DNA from: Saccoglossus kowalevskii
Taxonomy: Eukaryota > Hemichordata > Enteropneusta > Harrimaniidae
Length of the DNA stretch: 41,995 nucleotides
Direction: 5' to 3'
Assembly (NCBI RefSeq): GCF_000003605.2
Contig: NW_003121744.1
Span: 1-41,995, forward strand
Shown here: positions 1 through 12,199 of the stretch, one piece after another
How the letters are laid out: each line of letters opens with the position of its first letter
Position numbering within the stretch: the first letter of the stretch is position 1
Notes under the pieces: generated by a model
What the model was told of the DNA's origin: nothing
Database searches by the model: none
The model's input: only the letters and a program-made list of their open reading frames with translations
Position numbers and translations under genes: made by a program

Positions 1-1935
1 TCATGTAATGGCGTATCATGCACAATGTTATAAGTACTTGTGTAACATGACCATTCAGTACTTGTGTATTATAAACAGGCACAATCTGTACTGATGATTT
101 ATACAGTTGTAGTCTGTAATGGCATATCATGCACAATGTTATCTATACTTGTGTAACATGAACATTCAGTAAATGTGGTGTATTTCAAACAGGCACAGTC
201 TGTACTGATGATTCATAAAGTTGTAGTCTGTAATGGCGTATCATGCACAATGTTGCCCGTACTTGTGTAACATGACCATTCAGTACTTGTGTATTAAAAA
301 CAGGCACAATCTGTACTGATGATTTATACAGTTGTAGTCTGTAATGGCATATCATGCACAATGTTATCTGTACTTGTGTAACAAGACCATTCAGTACATG
401 TGTATTTCAAACAGGCACAGTCTGTACTGATGATTCATACAGTTGTAGTCTGTAATGGCGTATCATGCACAATGTTGCCCGTACTTGTGTAACATGACCA
501 TTCAGTACTTGTGTATTAAAAACAGGCACAATCTGTACTGATGATTTATACAGTTGTAGCCTGTAATGGCATATCATGCACAATGTTATGTGTACTTGTG
601 TAACAAGACCATTCAGTACATGTGTATTTCAAACAGGCACAGTCTGTACTGATGATTCATACAGTTGTAGTCTGTAATGGCGTATCATGCACAATGTTAT
701 CTGTACTTGTGTAACAAGACCATTCAGTACATGTGTATTTCAAACAGGCACAATCTGTACTGATGATTCATACAGTTGTAGTCTGTAATGGCGTACCATG
801 CACAATGTTGCACGTACTTGTGTAACATGACCATTCAGTACTTGAGTGTTACAAACAGGCCCAGTCTGTACTGATGATTCATACAGTTGTAGTCTGTAAT
901 GGCGTACCATGCACAATGTTGCACGTACTTGTGTAACATGACCAATCAGTACTTGTGTATTTCAAACAGGCACAATCTGTACTGATGATTCATACAGTTG
1001 TAATCTGTAATGGCGTACCATGCACAATGTTGCACGTACTTGTGTAACATGACCAATCAGTACTTGAGTATTACAAACAGACACAGTCTGTACTGATGAT
1101 TCATACAGTTGTAGTCTGCAATGGCATATCATGCACAATGTTGTCCGTACTTGTGTAACATGACTATTCAGTACATGTGGTGTATTTCAAACAGGCATAG
1201 TCTGTACTGATGATTCATACAGTTGTAGTCTGTAATGGCGTATCATGCACAATGTTGTCTGTACTTGTGTAACATGAACATTCAGTGCTTGTGTATTTCA
1301 AACAGGCACAGTCTGTACTAATGATTCATACAGTTGTACTCTGTAATGGCGTATCATGCACAATGTTGCACGTACTTGTGTAACATGACCATTCAGTACT
1401 TGAGTATTAAAAACAGGCACAGTCTGTACTGATGATTCATACAGTTGTAGTCTGTAATGACGTATCATGCACAATGTTGCACGTACTTGTGTAACATGAC
1501 CATTCAGTACTTGAGTATTAAAAACAGGCACAGTCTGTACTGATGATTCATAAGTTGTAGTCTGTAATGGCATATCATGCACAATGTTGTCCGTACTTAT
1601 GTAACATGAACATCCAGTGCTTGTGTATTTCAAACAGGCACAGTCTGTACTGATGATTCATGCAGTTGTAGTGTGTAAGTGCATATTATGCACAATATTA
1701 TCCGTACTTGTGTAACATGACCATTCAGTACTTGTGTATTAAAAACAGGCACAGTCTGTACTGATGATTCATACAGTTGTAGTCTGTAATGGTGTTTCAT
1801 GCACAATGTTGCCCGAACTTGTGTAACATGACCATTCAGTACTTGTGTATTAAAAACAGGCACAGTCTGTACTGATGATTCATACAGTTGTAGTCTGTAA
1901 TGGCGTATCATGCATAATGTTATCTGTAATTGTGT
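1..1935 (+). repeat. Module I, copy 1 (paired with 5648-7362)
   Basis: This block shares a long ordered series of linked variants with 5648-7362: ATAAGTACTTG (30 and 5677), TTATAAACAGG, AATGTGGTG, GATTTATAC, the TACCATG monomers, TTCATAAGTTG and GTGTAAGTGCATATTATG. The offset is 5,647 at the left and 5,425 at the right. The 222-bp change is two extra monomers within about 790-1052 of this copy. The first three to four bases of the window (TCAT before GTAATGG) do not fit the monomer well; this is too short to interpret. Confidence 0.87.
810..1031 (+). repeat. Two extra monomers relative to the paired block
   Basis: Copy 1 has three consecutive TACCATG/GTTGCACG monomers here, ending in GAGTGTTACAAAC, GTGTATTTCAAAC and GAGTATTACAAAC. 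The paired block near 6440-6500 has only one. The exact placement is ambiguous within about 790-1052 because the monomers are so alike. It was either a 222-bp loss in copy 2 or a gain in copy 1. A similar three-monomer run at 8780-9060, 14800-15065, 30610-30885 and 31611-31890 suggests that the longer state is older. Confidence 0.75.
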
Positions 1936-3252
1936 AACATGACCATTCAGTACTTGTGTATTTCAAACAGGCGCAGCCTGTACTGATGATTCATACAGTT
2001 GTAGTCTGTAATGGCGTATCATGCACAATGTTGCCCGAACTTGTGTAACATGACCATTCAGTACTTGTGTATTTCAAACAGGCACAGTCTTTACTGGTGA
2101 TTCGTACAGTTGCAGTCTGTAATGGCATATCATGCATAATGTTATCCGTACTTGTGTAACATGACCATTCAGTATTTGAGTATTTCAAACAGGACAGTCT
2201 GTACTGATGATTCATACTGTTGTTGTCTGTCATGGCATATCATGCACAGTGTTATCCGTATTTGTGTAACATAACCATTCAGTACTTGTATATTTCGAAC
2301 AGGCACAATCTGTACTGATGATTCATACAGTTGTAGTCTGTAATGGCGTATCATGCACAATGTTATCTGTACTTGTGTAACATGCCCATTAAGTACATGT
2401 GTATTTCAAACAGGCACAGTCTGTACTGATGATTCGTACTGTTGCAGTCTGTAATGGCGTATCGTGCACAAAGTTGTCCGTACTTGTGTAACATGACCAT
2501 TCAGTACTTGAGTATTACAAACAGACACAGTCTGTATTGATGATTCATACAGTTGTAGTCTGTAATGGCGTGTCATGCACACAGTTGCCCGTACTTGTGT
2601 AACATGACCATTCAGTACTTGTGTATTAAAAACAGGCACAGTCTGTACTGATGATTCATACAGTTGTAGTCTGTAATGGCGTATCATGCACAATGTTATC
2701 TGTAACATGACCATTCAGTACTTGTGTATTTCAAACAGGCACAGTCTGCACTGATGATTCATGCAGTTGTAGTCTGCAATGGCGTATCATCCACAATGTT
2801 ATCTGTACTTGTGTAACATAACCATTCAGTACTTGTGTATTTCAAACAGGCACAGTCTGTACTGGTGATTCGTACAGTTGCAGTCTGTAATGGTATATCA
2901 TACATAATGTTATCCGTACTTGTGTAACATGACCATTCAGTATTTGTGTATTTCAAACAGGACAGTCTGTACTGATGATTCATACTGTTGTTGTCTGTCA
3001 TGGCATATCAAGCACAAAGTTATCCGTATTTGTGTAACATAACCATTCAGTACTTGTATGTTTCGAACAGGCACAGTCAGTACAGATGATTCATACAGTT
3101 GCAGTCTGTAATGGCGTATCATGCACAATGTTGTCCGTAATTGTGTAACATGACCATTCAGTATATGTGTATTAAAAACAGGCACAGTCTGTACTGATGA
3201 TTCATACAGTTGTAGTCTGTAATGGCGTATCATGCACAATGTTATTTGTACT
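1931..3252 (+). repeat. 1,322-bp higher-order unit (12 monomers), copy 1
   Basis: This unit is tandemly followed by a nearly identical copy at 3253-4574. The length is 12 x 111 minus 10, explained by the 103-bp monomer (-8) and two CAGGACAGTC monomers (-1 each). Variant tags in order include GGCGCAGCCTG, GATTCGTACAGTTGCAG, CAGGACAGTC, ACTGTTGTTGTCTGTCATGG, TATATTTCGAACAGG, ACACAGTTGCCC and TACATAATG. The copies are almost identical by eye. The one difference I noted is G at 3224 versus A at 4546. Confidence 0.92.
2645..2747 (+). repeat. 103-bp deletion monomer (-8 bp)
   Basis: GTTATCTGTAACATGACC stands where the usual sequence has GTTATCTGTACTTGTGTAACATGACC, an 8-bp loss between the two short GTA copies. 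The same deletion occurs at 3967-4069, exactly 1,322 bp downstream. It therefore predates the duplication of the 12-monomer block and serves as its internal tag. Confidence 0.88.
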
Positions 3253-4574
3253 TGTGTAACATGACCATTCAGTACTTGTGTATTTCAAACAGGCGCAGCC
3301 TGTACTGATGATTCATACAGTTGTAGTCTGTAATGGCGTATCATGCACAATGTTGCCCGAACTTGTGTAACATGACCATTCAGTACTTGTGTATTTCAAA
3401 CAGGCACAGTCTTTACTGGTGATTCGTACAGTTGCAGTCTGTAATGGCATATCATGCATAATGTTATCCGTACTTGTGTAACATGACCATTCAGTATTTG
3501 AGTATTTCAAACAGGACAGTCTGTACTGATGATTCATACTGTTGTTGTCTGTCATGGCATATCATGCACAGTGTTATCCGTATTTGTGTAACATAACCAT
3601 TCAGTACTTGTATATTTCGAACAGGCACAATCTGTACTGATGATTCATACAGTTGTAGTCTGTAATGGCGTATCATGCACAATGTTATCTGTACTTGTGT
3701 AACATGCCCATTAAGTACATGTGTATTTCAAACAGGCACAGTCTGTACTGATGATTCGTACTGTTGCAGTCTGTAATGGCGTATCGTGCACAAAGTTGTC
3801 CGTACTTGTGTAACATGACCATTCAGTACTTGAGTATTACAAACAGACACAGTCTGTATTGATGATTCATACAGTTGTAGTCTGTAATGGCGTGTCATGC
3901 ACACAGTTGCCCGTACTTGTGTAACATGACCATTCAGTACTTGTGTATTAAAAACAGGCACAGTCTGTACTGATGATTCATACAGTTGTAGTCTGTAATG
4001 GCGTATCATGCACAATGTTATCTGTAACATGACCATTCAGTACTTGTGTATTTCAAACAGGCACAGTCTGCACTGATGATTCATGCAGTTGTAGTCTGCA
4101 ATGGCGTATCATCCACAATGTTATCTGTACTTGTGTAACATAACCATTCAGTACTTGTGTATTTCAAACAGGCACAGTCTGTACTGGTGATTCGTACAGT
4201 TGCAGTCTGTAATGGTATATCATACATAATGTTATCCGTACTTGTGTAACATGACCATTCAGTATTTGTGTATTTCAAACAGGACAGTCTGTACTGATGA
4301 TTCATACTGTTGTTGTCTGTCATGGCATATCAAGCACAAAGTTATCCGTATTTGTGTAACATAACCATTCAGTACTTGTATGTTTCGAACAGGCACAGTC
4401 AGTACAGATGATTCATACAGTTGCAGTCTGTAATGGCGTATCATGCACAATGTTGTCCGTAATTGTGTAACATGACCATTCAGTATATGTGTATTAAAAA
4501 CAGGCACAGTCTGTACTGATGATTCATACAGTTGTAGTCTGTAATAGCGTATCATGCACAATGTTATTTGTACT
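3253..4574 (+). repeat. 1,322-bp higher-order unit (12 monomers), copy 2
   Basis: This repeats 1931-3252 at a constant offset of 1,322 with no net indel. Similarity runs on to about 4612, where CAGGACAGTC replaces CAGGCGCAGCC of copy 1, so the crossover point is diffuse. The very high identity implies a recent duplication, far younger than the divergence between neighbouring monomers. A related but more diverged stretch lies at about 23890-24290. Confidence 0.92.
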
Positions 4575-4612
4575 TGTGTAACATGACCATTCAGTACTTG
4601 TGTATTTCAAAC

Positions 4613-5007
4613 AGGACAGTCTGTACTGATGATTCATACAGTTGTAGTCTGTAATGGCGTATCATGCACAATGTTGTCCGTAATTGTGTCACATGCCCAT
4701 TCAGTACATGTGTATTTCAAACAGGCACAGTCTGTACTGATGATTCATACAGTTGTAGTCTGTAATGGCGTATCATGCACAATGTTGTTTGTATTTGTGT
4801 AACATGAACATTCAGTGCTTGTGTATTTCAAACAGGTACAGTCTGTACTAATGATTCATACAGTTGTAATCTGTAATGGCATATCATGCACAATGTTGTC
4901 CGTACTTGTGTAACATGACCATTCAGTACTTGTGTATTAAAAACAGGCACAGTCTGTACTGATGATTCATACAGTTGTGTCTGTAATGGCGTATCATGCA
5001 CAATGTT
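4613..5007 (+). repeat. Link region between module I blocks
   Basis: About 3.5 monomers not assigned to a recent local duplication. Tags include GTAATTGTGTCACATGCCC near 4690, GTTGTTTGTATTTG near 4788, a CAGTGCTTG/ACTAATGATTC monomer near 4815-4855 and GTTGTAATCTG near 4863. The CAGTGCTTG-ACTAATG-TAATCTG series also appears at 27660-27725 and, with ATGCAG, at 11840-11895, 13290-13340, 16075-16135 and 17520-17580. No genes or other elements are visible. Confidence 0.8.
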
Positions 5008-5676
5008 GCCCGTATTTGTGTAACATGACCATTCAGTACTTGTGTATTATAAACAGGCACAATCTGTACTGATGATTTATACAGTTGTAGTCTGTAATGG
5101 CATATCATGCACAATGTTATCTATACTTGTGTAACATGAACATTCAGTAAATGTGGTGTATTTCAAACAGGCACAGTCTGTACTGATGATTCATAAAGTT
5201 GTAGTCTGTAATGGCGTATCATGCACAATGTTGCCCGTACTTGTGTAACATGACCATTCAGTACTTGTGTATTAAAAACAGGCACAATCTGTACTGATGA
5301 TTTATACAGTTGTAGTCTGTAATGGCATATCATGCACAATGTTATCTGTACTTGTGTAACAAGACCATTCAGTACATGTGTATTTCAAACAGGCACAGTC
5401 TGTACTGATGATTCATACAGTTGTAGTCTGTAATGGCGTATCATGCACAATGTTGCCCGTATTTGTGTAACATGACCATTCAGTACTTGTGTATTAAAAA
5501 CAGGCACAATCTGTACTGATGATTTATACTGTTGTAGCCTGTAATGGCATATCATGCACAATGTTATGTGTACTTGTGTAAGAAGACCATTCAGTACATG
5601 TGTATTTCAAACAGGCACAGTCTGTACTGATGATTCATACAGTTGTAGTCTGTAATGGCGTATCATGCACAATGTT
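5008..5676 (+). repeat. 669-bp higher-order unit (6 monomers), copy 1
   Basis: Tandem copy of 5677-6345 at an offset of 669, which is 6 x 111 plus one 3-bp gain from AATGTGGTG. Tags: TTATAAACAGG (5049 and 5718), CATAAAGTTG, GTTGTAGCCTG and GTTATGTGTAC. The same six-monomer series occurs once at the window start (about 1-690), so the tandem state was made after the module I duplication or lost from copy 1. Confidence 0.88.
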
Positions 5677-7362
5677 ATAAGTACTTGTGTAACATGACCA
5701 TTCAGTACTTGTGTATTATAAACAGGCACAATCTGTACTGATGATTTATACAGTTGTAGTCTGTAATGGCATATCATGCACAATGTTATCTATACTTGTG
5801 TAACATGAACATTCAGTAAATGTGGTGTATTTCAAACAGGCACAGTCTGTACTGATGATTCATAAAGTTGTAGTCTGTAATGGCGTATCATGCACAATGT
5901 TGCCCGTACTTGTGTAACATGACCATTCAGTACTTGTGTATTAAAAACAGGCACAATCTGTACTGATGATTTATACAGTTGTAGTCTGTAATGGCATATC
6001 ATGCACAATGTTATCTGTACTTGTGTAACAAGACCATTCAGTACATGTGTATTTCAAACAGGCACAGTCTGTACTGATGATTCATACAGTTGTAGTCTGT
6101 AATGGCGTATCATGCACAATGTTGCCCGTACTTGTGTAACATGACCATTCAGTACTTGTGTATTAAAAACAGGCACAATCTGTACTGATGATTTATACAG
6201 TTGTAGCCTGTAATGGCATATCATGCACAATGTTATGTGTACTTGTGTAACAAGACCATTCAGTACATGTGTATTTCAAACAGGCACAGTCTGTACTGAT
6301 GATTCATACAGTTGTAGTCTGTAATGGCGTATCATGCACAATGTTATCTGTACTTGTGTAACAAGACCATTCAGTACATGTGTATTTCAAACAGGCACAA
6401 TCTGTACTGATGATTCATACAGTTGTAGTCTGTAATGGCGTACCATGCACAATGTTGCACGTACTTGTGTAACATGACCAATCAGTACTTGAGTATTACA
6501 AACAGACACAGTCTGTACTGATGATTCATACAGTTGTAGTCTGCAATGGCATATCATGCACAATGTTGTCCGTACTTGTGTAACATGACTATTCAGTACA
6601 TGTGGTGTATTTCAAACAGGCATAGTCTGTACTGATGATTCATACAGTTGTAGTCTGTAATGGCGTATCATGCACAATGTTGTCTGTACTTGTGTAACAT
6701 GAACATTCAGTGCTTGTGTATTTCAAACAGGCACAGTCTGTACTAATGATTCATACAGTTGTACTCTGTAATGGCGTATCATGCACAATGTTGCACGTAC
6801 TTGTGTAACATGACCATTCAGTACTTGAGTATTAAAAACAGGCACAGTCTGTACTGATGATTCATACAGTTGTAGTCTGTAATGACGTATCATGCACAAT
6901 GTTGCACGTACTTGTGTAACATGACCATTCAGTACTTGAGTATTAAAAACAGGCACAGTCTGTACTGATGATTCATAAGTTGTAGTCTGTAATGGCATAT
7001 CATGCACAATGTTGTCCGTACTTATGTAACATGAACATCCAGTGCTTGTGTATTTCAAACAGGCACAGTCTGTACTGATGATTCATGCAGTTGTAGTGTG
7101 TAAGTGCATATTATGCACAATATTATCCGTACTTGTGTAACATGACCATTCAGTATTTGTGTATTAAAAACAGGCACAGTCTGTACTGATGATTCATACA
7201 GTTGTAGTCTGTAATGGTGTTTCATGCACAATGTTGCCCGAACTTGTGTAACATGACCATTCAGTACTTGTGTATTAAAAACAGGCACAGTCTGTACTGA
7301 TGATTCATACAGTTGTAGTCTGTTAATGGCGTATCATTGCATAATGTTATCTGTAATTGTGT
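5648..7362 (+). repeat. Module I, copy 2
   Basis: Follows 1-1935 at an offset of 5,647, changing to 5,425 after the two missing monomers. Homology ends near GTAATTGTGTA at 7350-7362, just past two 1-bp insertions (TGTTAATGG at 7321 and ATCATTGC at 7337) absent from copy 1. It is then joined to a GACTATTCAG monomer of a different module. The insertions and the join within 45 bp of each other mark a breakpoint. Confidence 0.86.
5677..6345 (+). repeat. 669-bp higher-order unit (6 monomers), copy 2
   Basis: Second copy of the six-monomer unit; it forms the left part of the module I duplicate. It differs from copy 1 by a few single bases, such as ACTTG versus ATTTG near the left edge, CAGTTG versus CTGTTG, and GTAACAAG versus GTAAGAAG. 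To its right the next monomers follow the order of copy 1 of module I. Confidence 0.88.
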
Positions 7363-7445
7363 ACCATGACTATTCAGTACATGTGGTGTATTTCAAACAG
7401 GCATAGTCTGTACTGATGATTCATATAGTTGTAGTCTGTAATGGC

Positions 7446-9578
7446 GTATCATGCACAATGTTGTCCGTACTTATGTAACATGAACATTCAGTGCTTGTGT
7501 ATTTCAAACAGGCACAGTCTGTACTGATGATTCATGCAGTTGTAGTGTGTAAGTGCATATCATGCACAATGTTATCCGTACTTGTGTAACATGACCATTC
7601 TGTACTTGTGTATTTCAAACAGGCACAGTCTGTACTGATGATTCGTACTGTTGCAGTCTGTCATGGCATATCATGCACAATATTATTCGTACTTGTGTAA
7701 CATAACCATTCAGTACATGTGTATTTCAAACAGGCACAGTCTGTACCGATTATTCATACAGTTGTAGTCTGTAATGTAGTATCATGCACAATGTTATCTA
7801 TACTTGTGTAACATGAACATTCAGTACATGTGGTGTATTTCAAACAGGCACAGTCTGTGCTGATCATTCATGCAGTTGTAGTCTGTAATGGCGTATCATG
7901 CACAATGTTATAAGTACTTGTGTAACATGACCATTCAGTACATGTGTATTTCAAACAGGCATAGTCTGTGCTGATGATTCATGCAGTTGTAGTCTGTAAT
8001 GGCGTATCATGCACAATGTCATCTGTACTTGTGTAACATGACCTTTCAGTACACGTGTATTTCAAACAGGCATAGTCTGTACTGATGATTCATACAGTTG
8101 TAGTCTGTAATGGCGTATCTTGCACAATGTTATTTGTACTTGTGTAACATGACCATTCAGTACTTGTGTATTATAAACAGGCACAATCTGTACTGATGAT
8201 TTATACAGTTGTAGTCTGTAATGGCATATCATGCACAATGTTATCTATACTTGTGTAACATGAACATTCAGTACATGTGGTGTATTTCAAACAGGCACAG
8301 TCTGTACTGATGATTCATACAGTCGTAGTCTGTAATGGCGTATCATGCACAATGTTATCTGTACTTGTGTAACATGAACATTCAGTACATGTGTATTTCA
8401 AACAGGCACAGTCTGTACTGATGATTCATACAGTTGTAGTCTGTAATGGCGTATCATGCACAATGTTGCCCGTACTTGTGTAACATGACCATTCAGTACT
8501 TGTGTATTAAAAACAGGCACAATCTGTACTGATGATTTATACAGTTGTAGCCTGTAATGGCATATCATGCACAATGTTATGTGTACTTGTGTAACAAGAC
8601 CATTCAGTACATGTGTATTTCAAACATGCACAGTCTGTACTGATGATTCATACAGTTGTAGTCTGTAATGGCGTATCATGCACAATGTTATCTGTACTTG
8701 TGTAACAAGACCATTCAGTACATGTGTATTTCAAACAGGCACAATCTGTACTGATGATTCATACAGTTGTAGTCTGTAATGGCGTACCATGCACAATGTT
8801 GCACGTACTTGTGTAACATGACCATTCAGTACTTGAGTATTACAAACACGCCCAGTCTGTACTGATGATTCATACAGTTGTAGTCTGTAATGGCGTACCA
8901 TGCACAATGTTGCACGTACTTGTGTAACATGACCAATCAGTCCTTGTGTATTTCAAACAGGCACAATCTGTACTGATGATTCATACAGTTGTAATCTGTA
9001 ATGGCGTACCATGCACAATGTTGCACGTACTTGTGTAACATGACCAATCAGTACTTGAGTATTTCGAACAGGCACAGTCTGTACTGATGATTCATACAGT
9101 TGTAGTCTGTAATGGCATATCATGCACAATGTTGTCCGTACTTGTGTAACATGACTATTCAGTACATGTGGTGTATTTCAAACAGGCATAGTCTGTACTG
9201 ATGATTCATATAGTTGTAGTCTGTAATGGCGTATCATGCACAATGTTGCACGTACTTGTGTAACATGACCATTCAGTACTCGAGTATTAAAAACAGGCAC
9301 AGTCTGTACTGATGATTCATACAGTTGTAGTCTGTAATGACGTATCATGCACAATGTTGCACGTACTTGTGTAACATGACCATTCAGTACTTGAGTATTA
9401 AAAACAGGCACAGTCTGTACTGATGATTCATAAGTTGTAGTCTGTAATGGCGTATCATGCACAAGGTTGCACGTACTTGTGTAACATGACCATTCAGTAC
9501 TTGAGTATTAAAAACAGGCACAGTCTGTACTGATGATTCATACAGTTGTAGTCTGTAATGGCGTATCATGCACAATGT
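7446..9578 (+). repeat. Module II, copy 1 (about 2.1 kb; paired with 13354-15597)
   Basis: The ordered tags are GTGTAAGTGCATATC, TATTATTCGTAC, AATGTAGTATC, GTGCTGATCATTC, CTTTCAGTACACG, ATCTTGCAC, CAGTCGTAG, GTTGTAGCCTG, three TACCATG monomers, TCATATAGTTG and TCATAAGTTG. They recur at 13354-15597 with an offset of 5,908, becoming 6,019 after one extra monomer near 13790-13900 in the second copy. The part up to 8354 also matches 17253-18500 (offset 10,145). The private CAAACATGCACAG form at 8621 is shared with 31451. Confidence 0.86.
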
Positions 9579-10005
9579 TGCCCGTACTTGTGTAACATGA
9601 CCATTCAGTACTTGTGTATTAAAAACAGGCACAATCTGTACTGATGATTTATACAGTTGTAGCCTGTAATGGCATATCATGCACAATGTTATGTGTACTT
9701 GTGTAACAAGACCATTCAGTACATGTGTATTTCAAACAGGCACAGTCTGTACTGATGATTCATACAGCTGTAGTCTGTAATGGCGTATCATGCACAATGT
9801 TATCTGTACTTGTGTAACAAGACCATTCAGTACATGTGTATTTCAAACAGGCACAATCTGTACTGATGATTCATACAGTTGTAGTCTGTAATGGCGTACC
9901 ATGCACAATGTTGCACGTACTTGTGTAACATGACCATTCAGTACTTGAGTATTACAAACAGGCCCAGTCTGTACTGATGATTCATACAGTTGTAGTCTGT
10001 AATGG
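9568..10005 (+). repeat. Partial second copy of a 1,112-bp unit (8456-9567)
   Basis: GTTGCCCG, GATTTATAC, GTTGTAGCCTG, GTTATGTG, AACAAGACC and TACCATG monomers repeat the series at 8456-8893 with an offset of 1,112 (10 x 111 plus 2: one 114-bp and one 110-bp monomer). The repeat ends after about four monomers, where GTATCATG replaces the second GTACCATG near 10008. Confidence 0.8.
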
Positions 10006-10493
10006 CGTATCATGCACAATGTTGCCCGTACTTGTGTAACATGACCATTCAGTACTTGTGTATTAAAAACGGGCACAATCTGTACTGATGATTTATACAG
10101 TTGTAGTCTGTAATGGCATATCATGCACAATGTTGTCCGTACTTGTGTAACAAGACCATTCAGTACATGTGTATTTCAAACAGGCATAGTCTGTGCTGAT
10201 CATTCATGCAGTTGTAGTCTGTAATGGCGTATCATGCACAATGTTATAAGTACTTGTGTAACATGACCATTCAGTACATGTGTATTTCAAACAGGCAGAG
10301 TCTGTACTGATGATTCATACAGTTGTAGTATGTAATGCCGTATCATGCACAATGTTATCCGTACTTGTGTAACATGACCATTCAGTACTTGCATATTTCG
10401 AACAGGCACAGTCTGTACTGGTGATTTATACAGTTGTAGTCTGTAATGGCGTATCATGCACAATGTTGCCCGTACTTGTGTAACATGACCATT
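10006..10493 (+). repeat. Mixed monomers leading into cassette C
   Basis: Contains a GATTTATAC/GTTGTCCG monomer, then a GTGCTGATCATTCATGCAG monomer (near 10193), an ATAAG monomer, a TATGTAATGCCG monomer and a GCATATTTCGAACAGG monomer with ACTGGTGATT. This order, followed by the CAGTAATTG marker, recurs at about 40820-41244 with one monomer added. Its later part recurs at 37026-37232. Confidence 0.75.
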
Positions 10494-11536
10494 CAGTAAT
10501 TGTGTATTAAAAACAGGCTCACTCTGTACTGATGATTCATACAGTTGTAGTCTGTAATGGCGTATTATGCACAATGTCATCTGTAATTGTGTAACATGAC
10601 CATTCAGTGCTTGTGTATTTCAAACAGGCATAGTCTTTACTGATGATTCATACAGTTGCAGTCCGTAATGGCATATCATGCACAATGTTATCTGTACTTG
10701 TGTAACAAAACCATTCAGTACATGTGTATTTCAAACAGGCACAGTCTGTACTGATGATTCATACAGTTGTAGCCTGTAATGGCGTATCATGCACAATGTC
10801 ATCTGTACTTGTGTAACATGACCTTTCAGTACACGTGTATTTCAAACAGGCATAGTCTGTACTGATGATTCATACAGTTGTAGTCTGTAATGGCGTATCA
10901 TGCACAATGTTATTTGTACTTGTGTAACATGACCATTCAGTACTTGAGTATTATAAACAGGCACAATCTGTACTGATGATTTATACAGTTGTAGTCTGTA
11001 ATGGCATATCATGCACAATGTAATCTATACTTGTGTAACATGAATATTCAGTACATGTGGTGTATTTCAAACAGGCACAGTCTGTACTGATGATTCATAC
11101 AGTCGTAGTCTGTAATGGCGTATCATGCACAATGTTGCCCGTACTTGTGTAACATGACCATTCAGTTCTTGTGTATTAAAAACAGGCACAATCTGTACTG
11201 ATGATTTATACAGTTGTAGTCTGTAATGGCATATCATGCACAATGTTATCTGTACTTGTGTAACAAGACCATTCAGTACATGTGTATTTCAAACAGGCAC
11301 AGTCTGTACTGATGATTCATACGGTTGTAGTCTGTAATGGCGTATCATGCACAATGTTATAAGTACTTGTGTAACATGACCATTCAGTACTTGTGTATTA
11401 TAAACAGGCACAATCTGTACTGATGATTTATACAGTTGTAGTCTGTAATGGCATATCATGCACAATGTTATCTATACTTGTGTAACATGAACATTCAGTA
11501 AATGTGGTGTATTTCAAACAGGCACAGTCTGTACTG
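10494..11536 (+). repeat. Cassette C, copy 1 (about 1.04 kb)
   Basis: A nine-to-ten-monomer series marked by CAGTAATTGTG with AGGCTCA, GCGTATTATG with GTCATCTGTAATTG, CATAGTCTTTACTG, CAGTCCGTAATGG, AACAAAACC, CCTTTCAGTACACG, GCGTATCTTGC and CAGTCGTAG. It matches 19533-20575 at offset 9,039 and 35225-36267 at a further 15,692, with no net length change at the points checked. Truncated copies start at 33666, 37233 and 41245. It shows how a module has been spread over 31 kb. Confidence 0.85.
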
Positions 11537-12199
11537 ATTATTCATACAGTTGTAGTCTGTAATGGCGCATCATGCACAATGTTATCTATACTTGTGTAAC
11601 AAGAACATTCAGTACATGTGGTGTATTTCAAACAGGCACAGTCTGTACTGATGATTCATACAGTTGTAGTCTGCAATGGCGTATCATGCACAATGTTGCC
11701 CGAACTTGTGTAACATGACCATTCAGTACTTGTGTATTAAAAACAGGCATAGTCTGCATTGATGATTCATACAGTTGTAGTCTGTAATGGCGTATCATGC
11801 ACAATGTTGTCTGTACTTGTGTAACATGAACATTCAGTGCTTGTGTATTTCAAACAGGCACAGTCTGTACTAATGATTCATGCAGTTGTAATCTGTAATG
11901 GCATATCATGCACAATGTTGTCCGTACTTATGTAACTTGAACATTCAGTGCTTGTGTATTTCAAACAGGCACAGTCTGTACTGATGATTCATGCAGTTGT
12001 AGTGTGTAAGTGCATATCATGCACAATGTTATCCGTACTTGTGTAACATGACCATTCTGTACTTGTGTATTTCAAACAGGCACAGTCTGTACTGATGATT
12101 CGTACTGTTGCAGTCTGTCATGGCATATCATGCACAATATTATTCGTACTTGTGTAACATAACCATTCAGTACATGTGTATTTCAAACAGGCACAGTCT

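Noticed and set aside
1-4. Possible array boundary at the window start (TCAT before GTAATGG)
   Set aside because: Only three or four bases mismatch the monomer; this may be ordinary variation and is too short to call an edge.
2298-2314. TTTCGAACAGG variant as a CENP-B box or a pol III B box
   Set aside because: The CENP-B box needs TTCG, four bases, A, two bases and CGGG; the bases after TTCG do not fit. As a minus-strand B box, GTTCGAAAT lacks the final C, and no A box lies upstream. The site is better seen as the undecayed form of TTTCAAAC.
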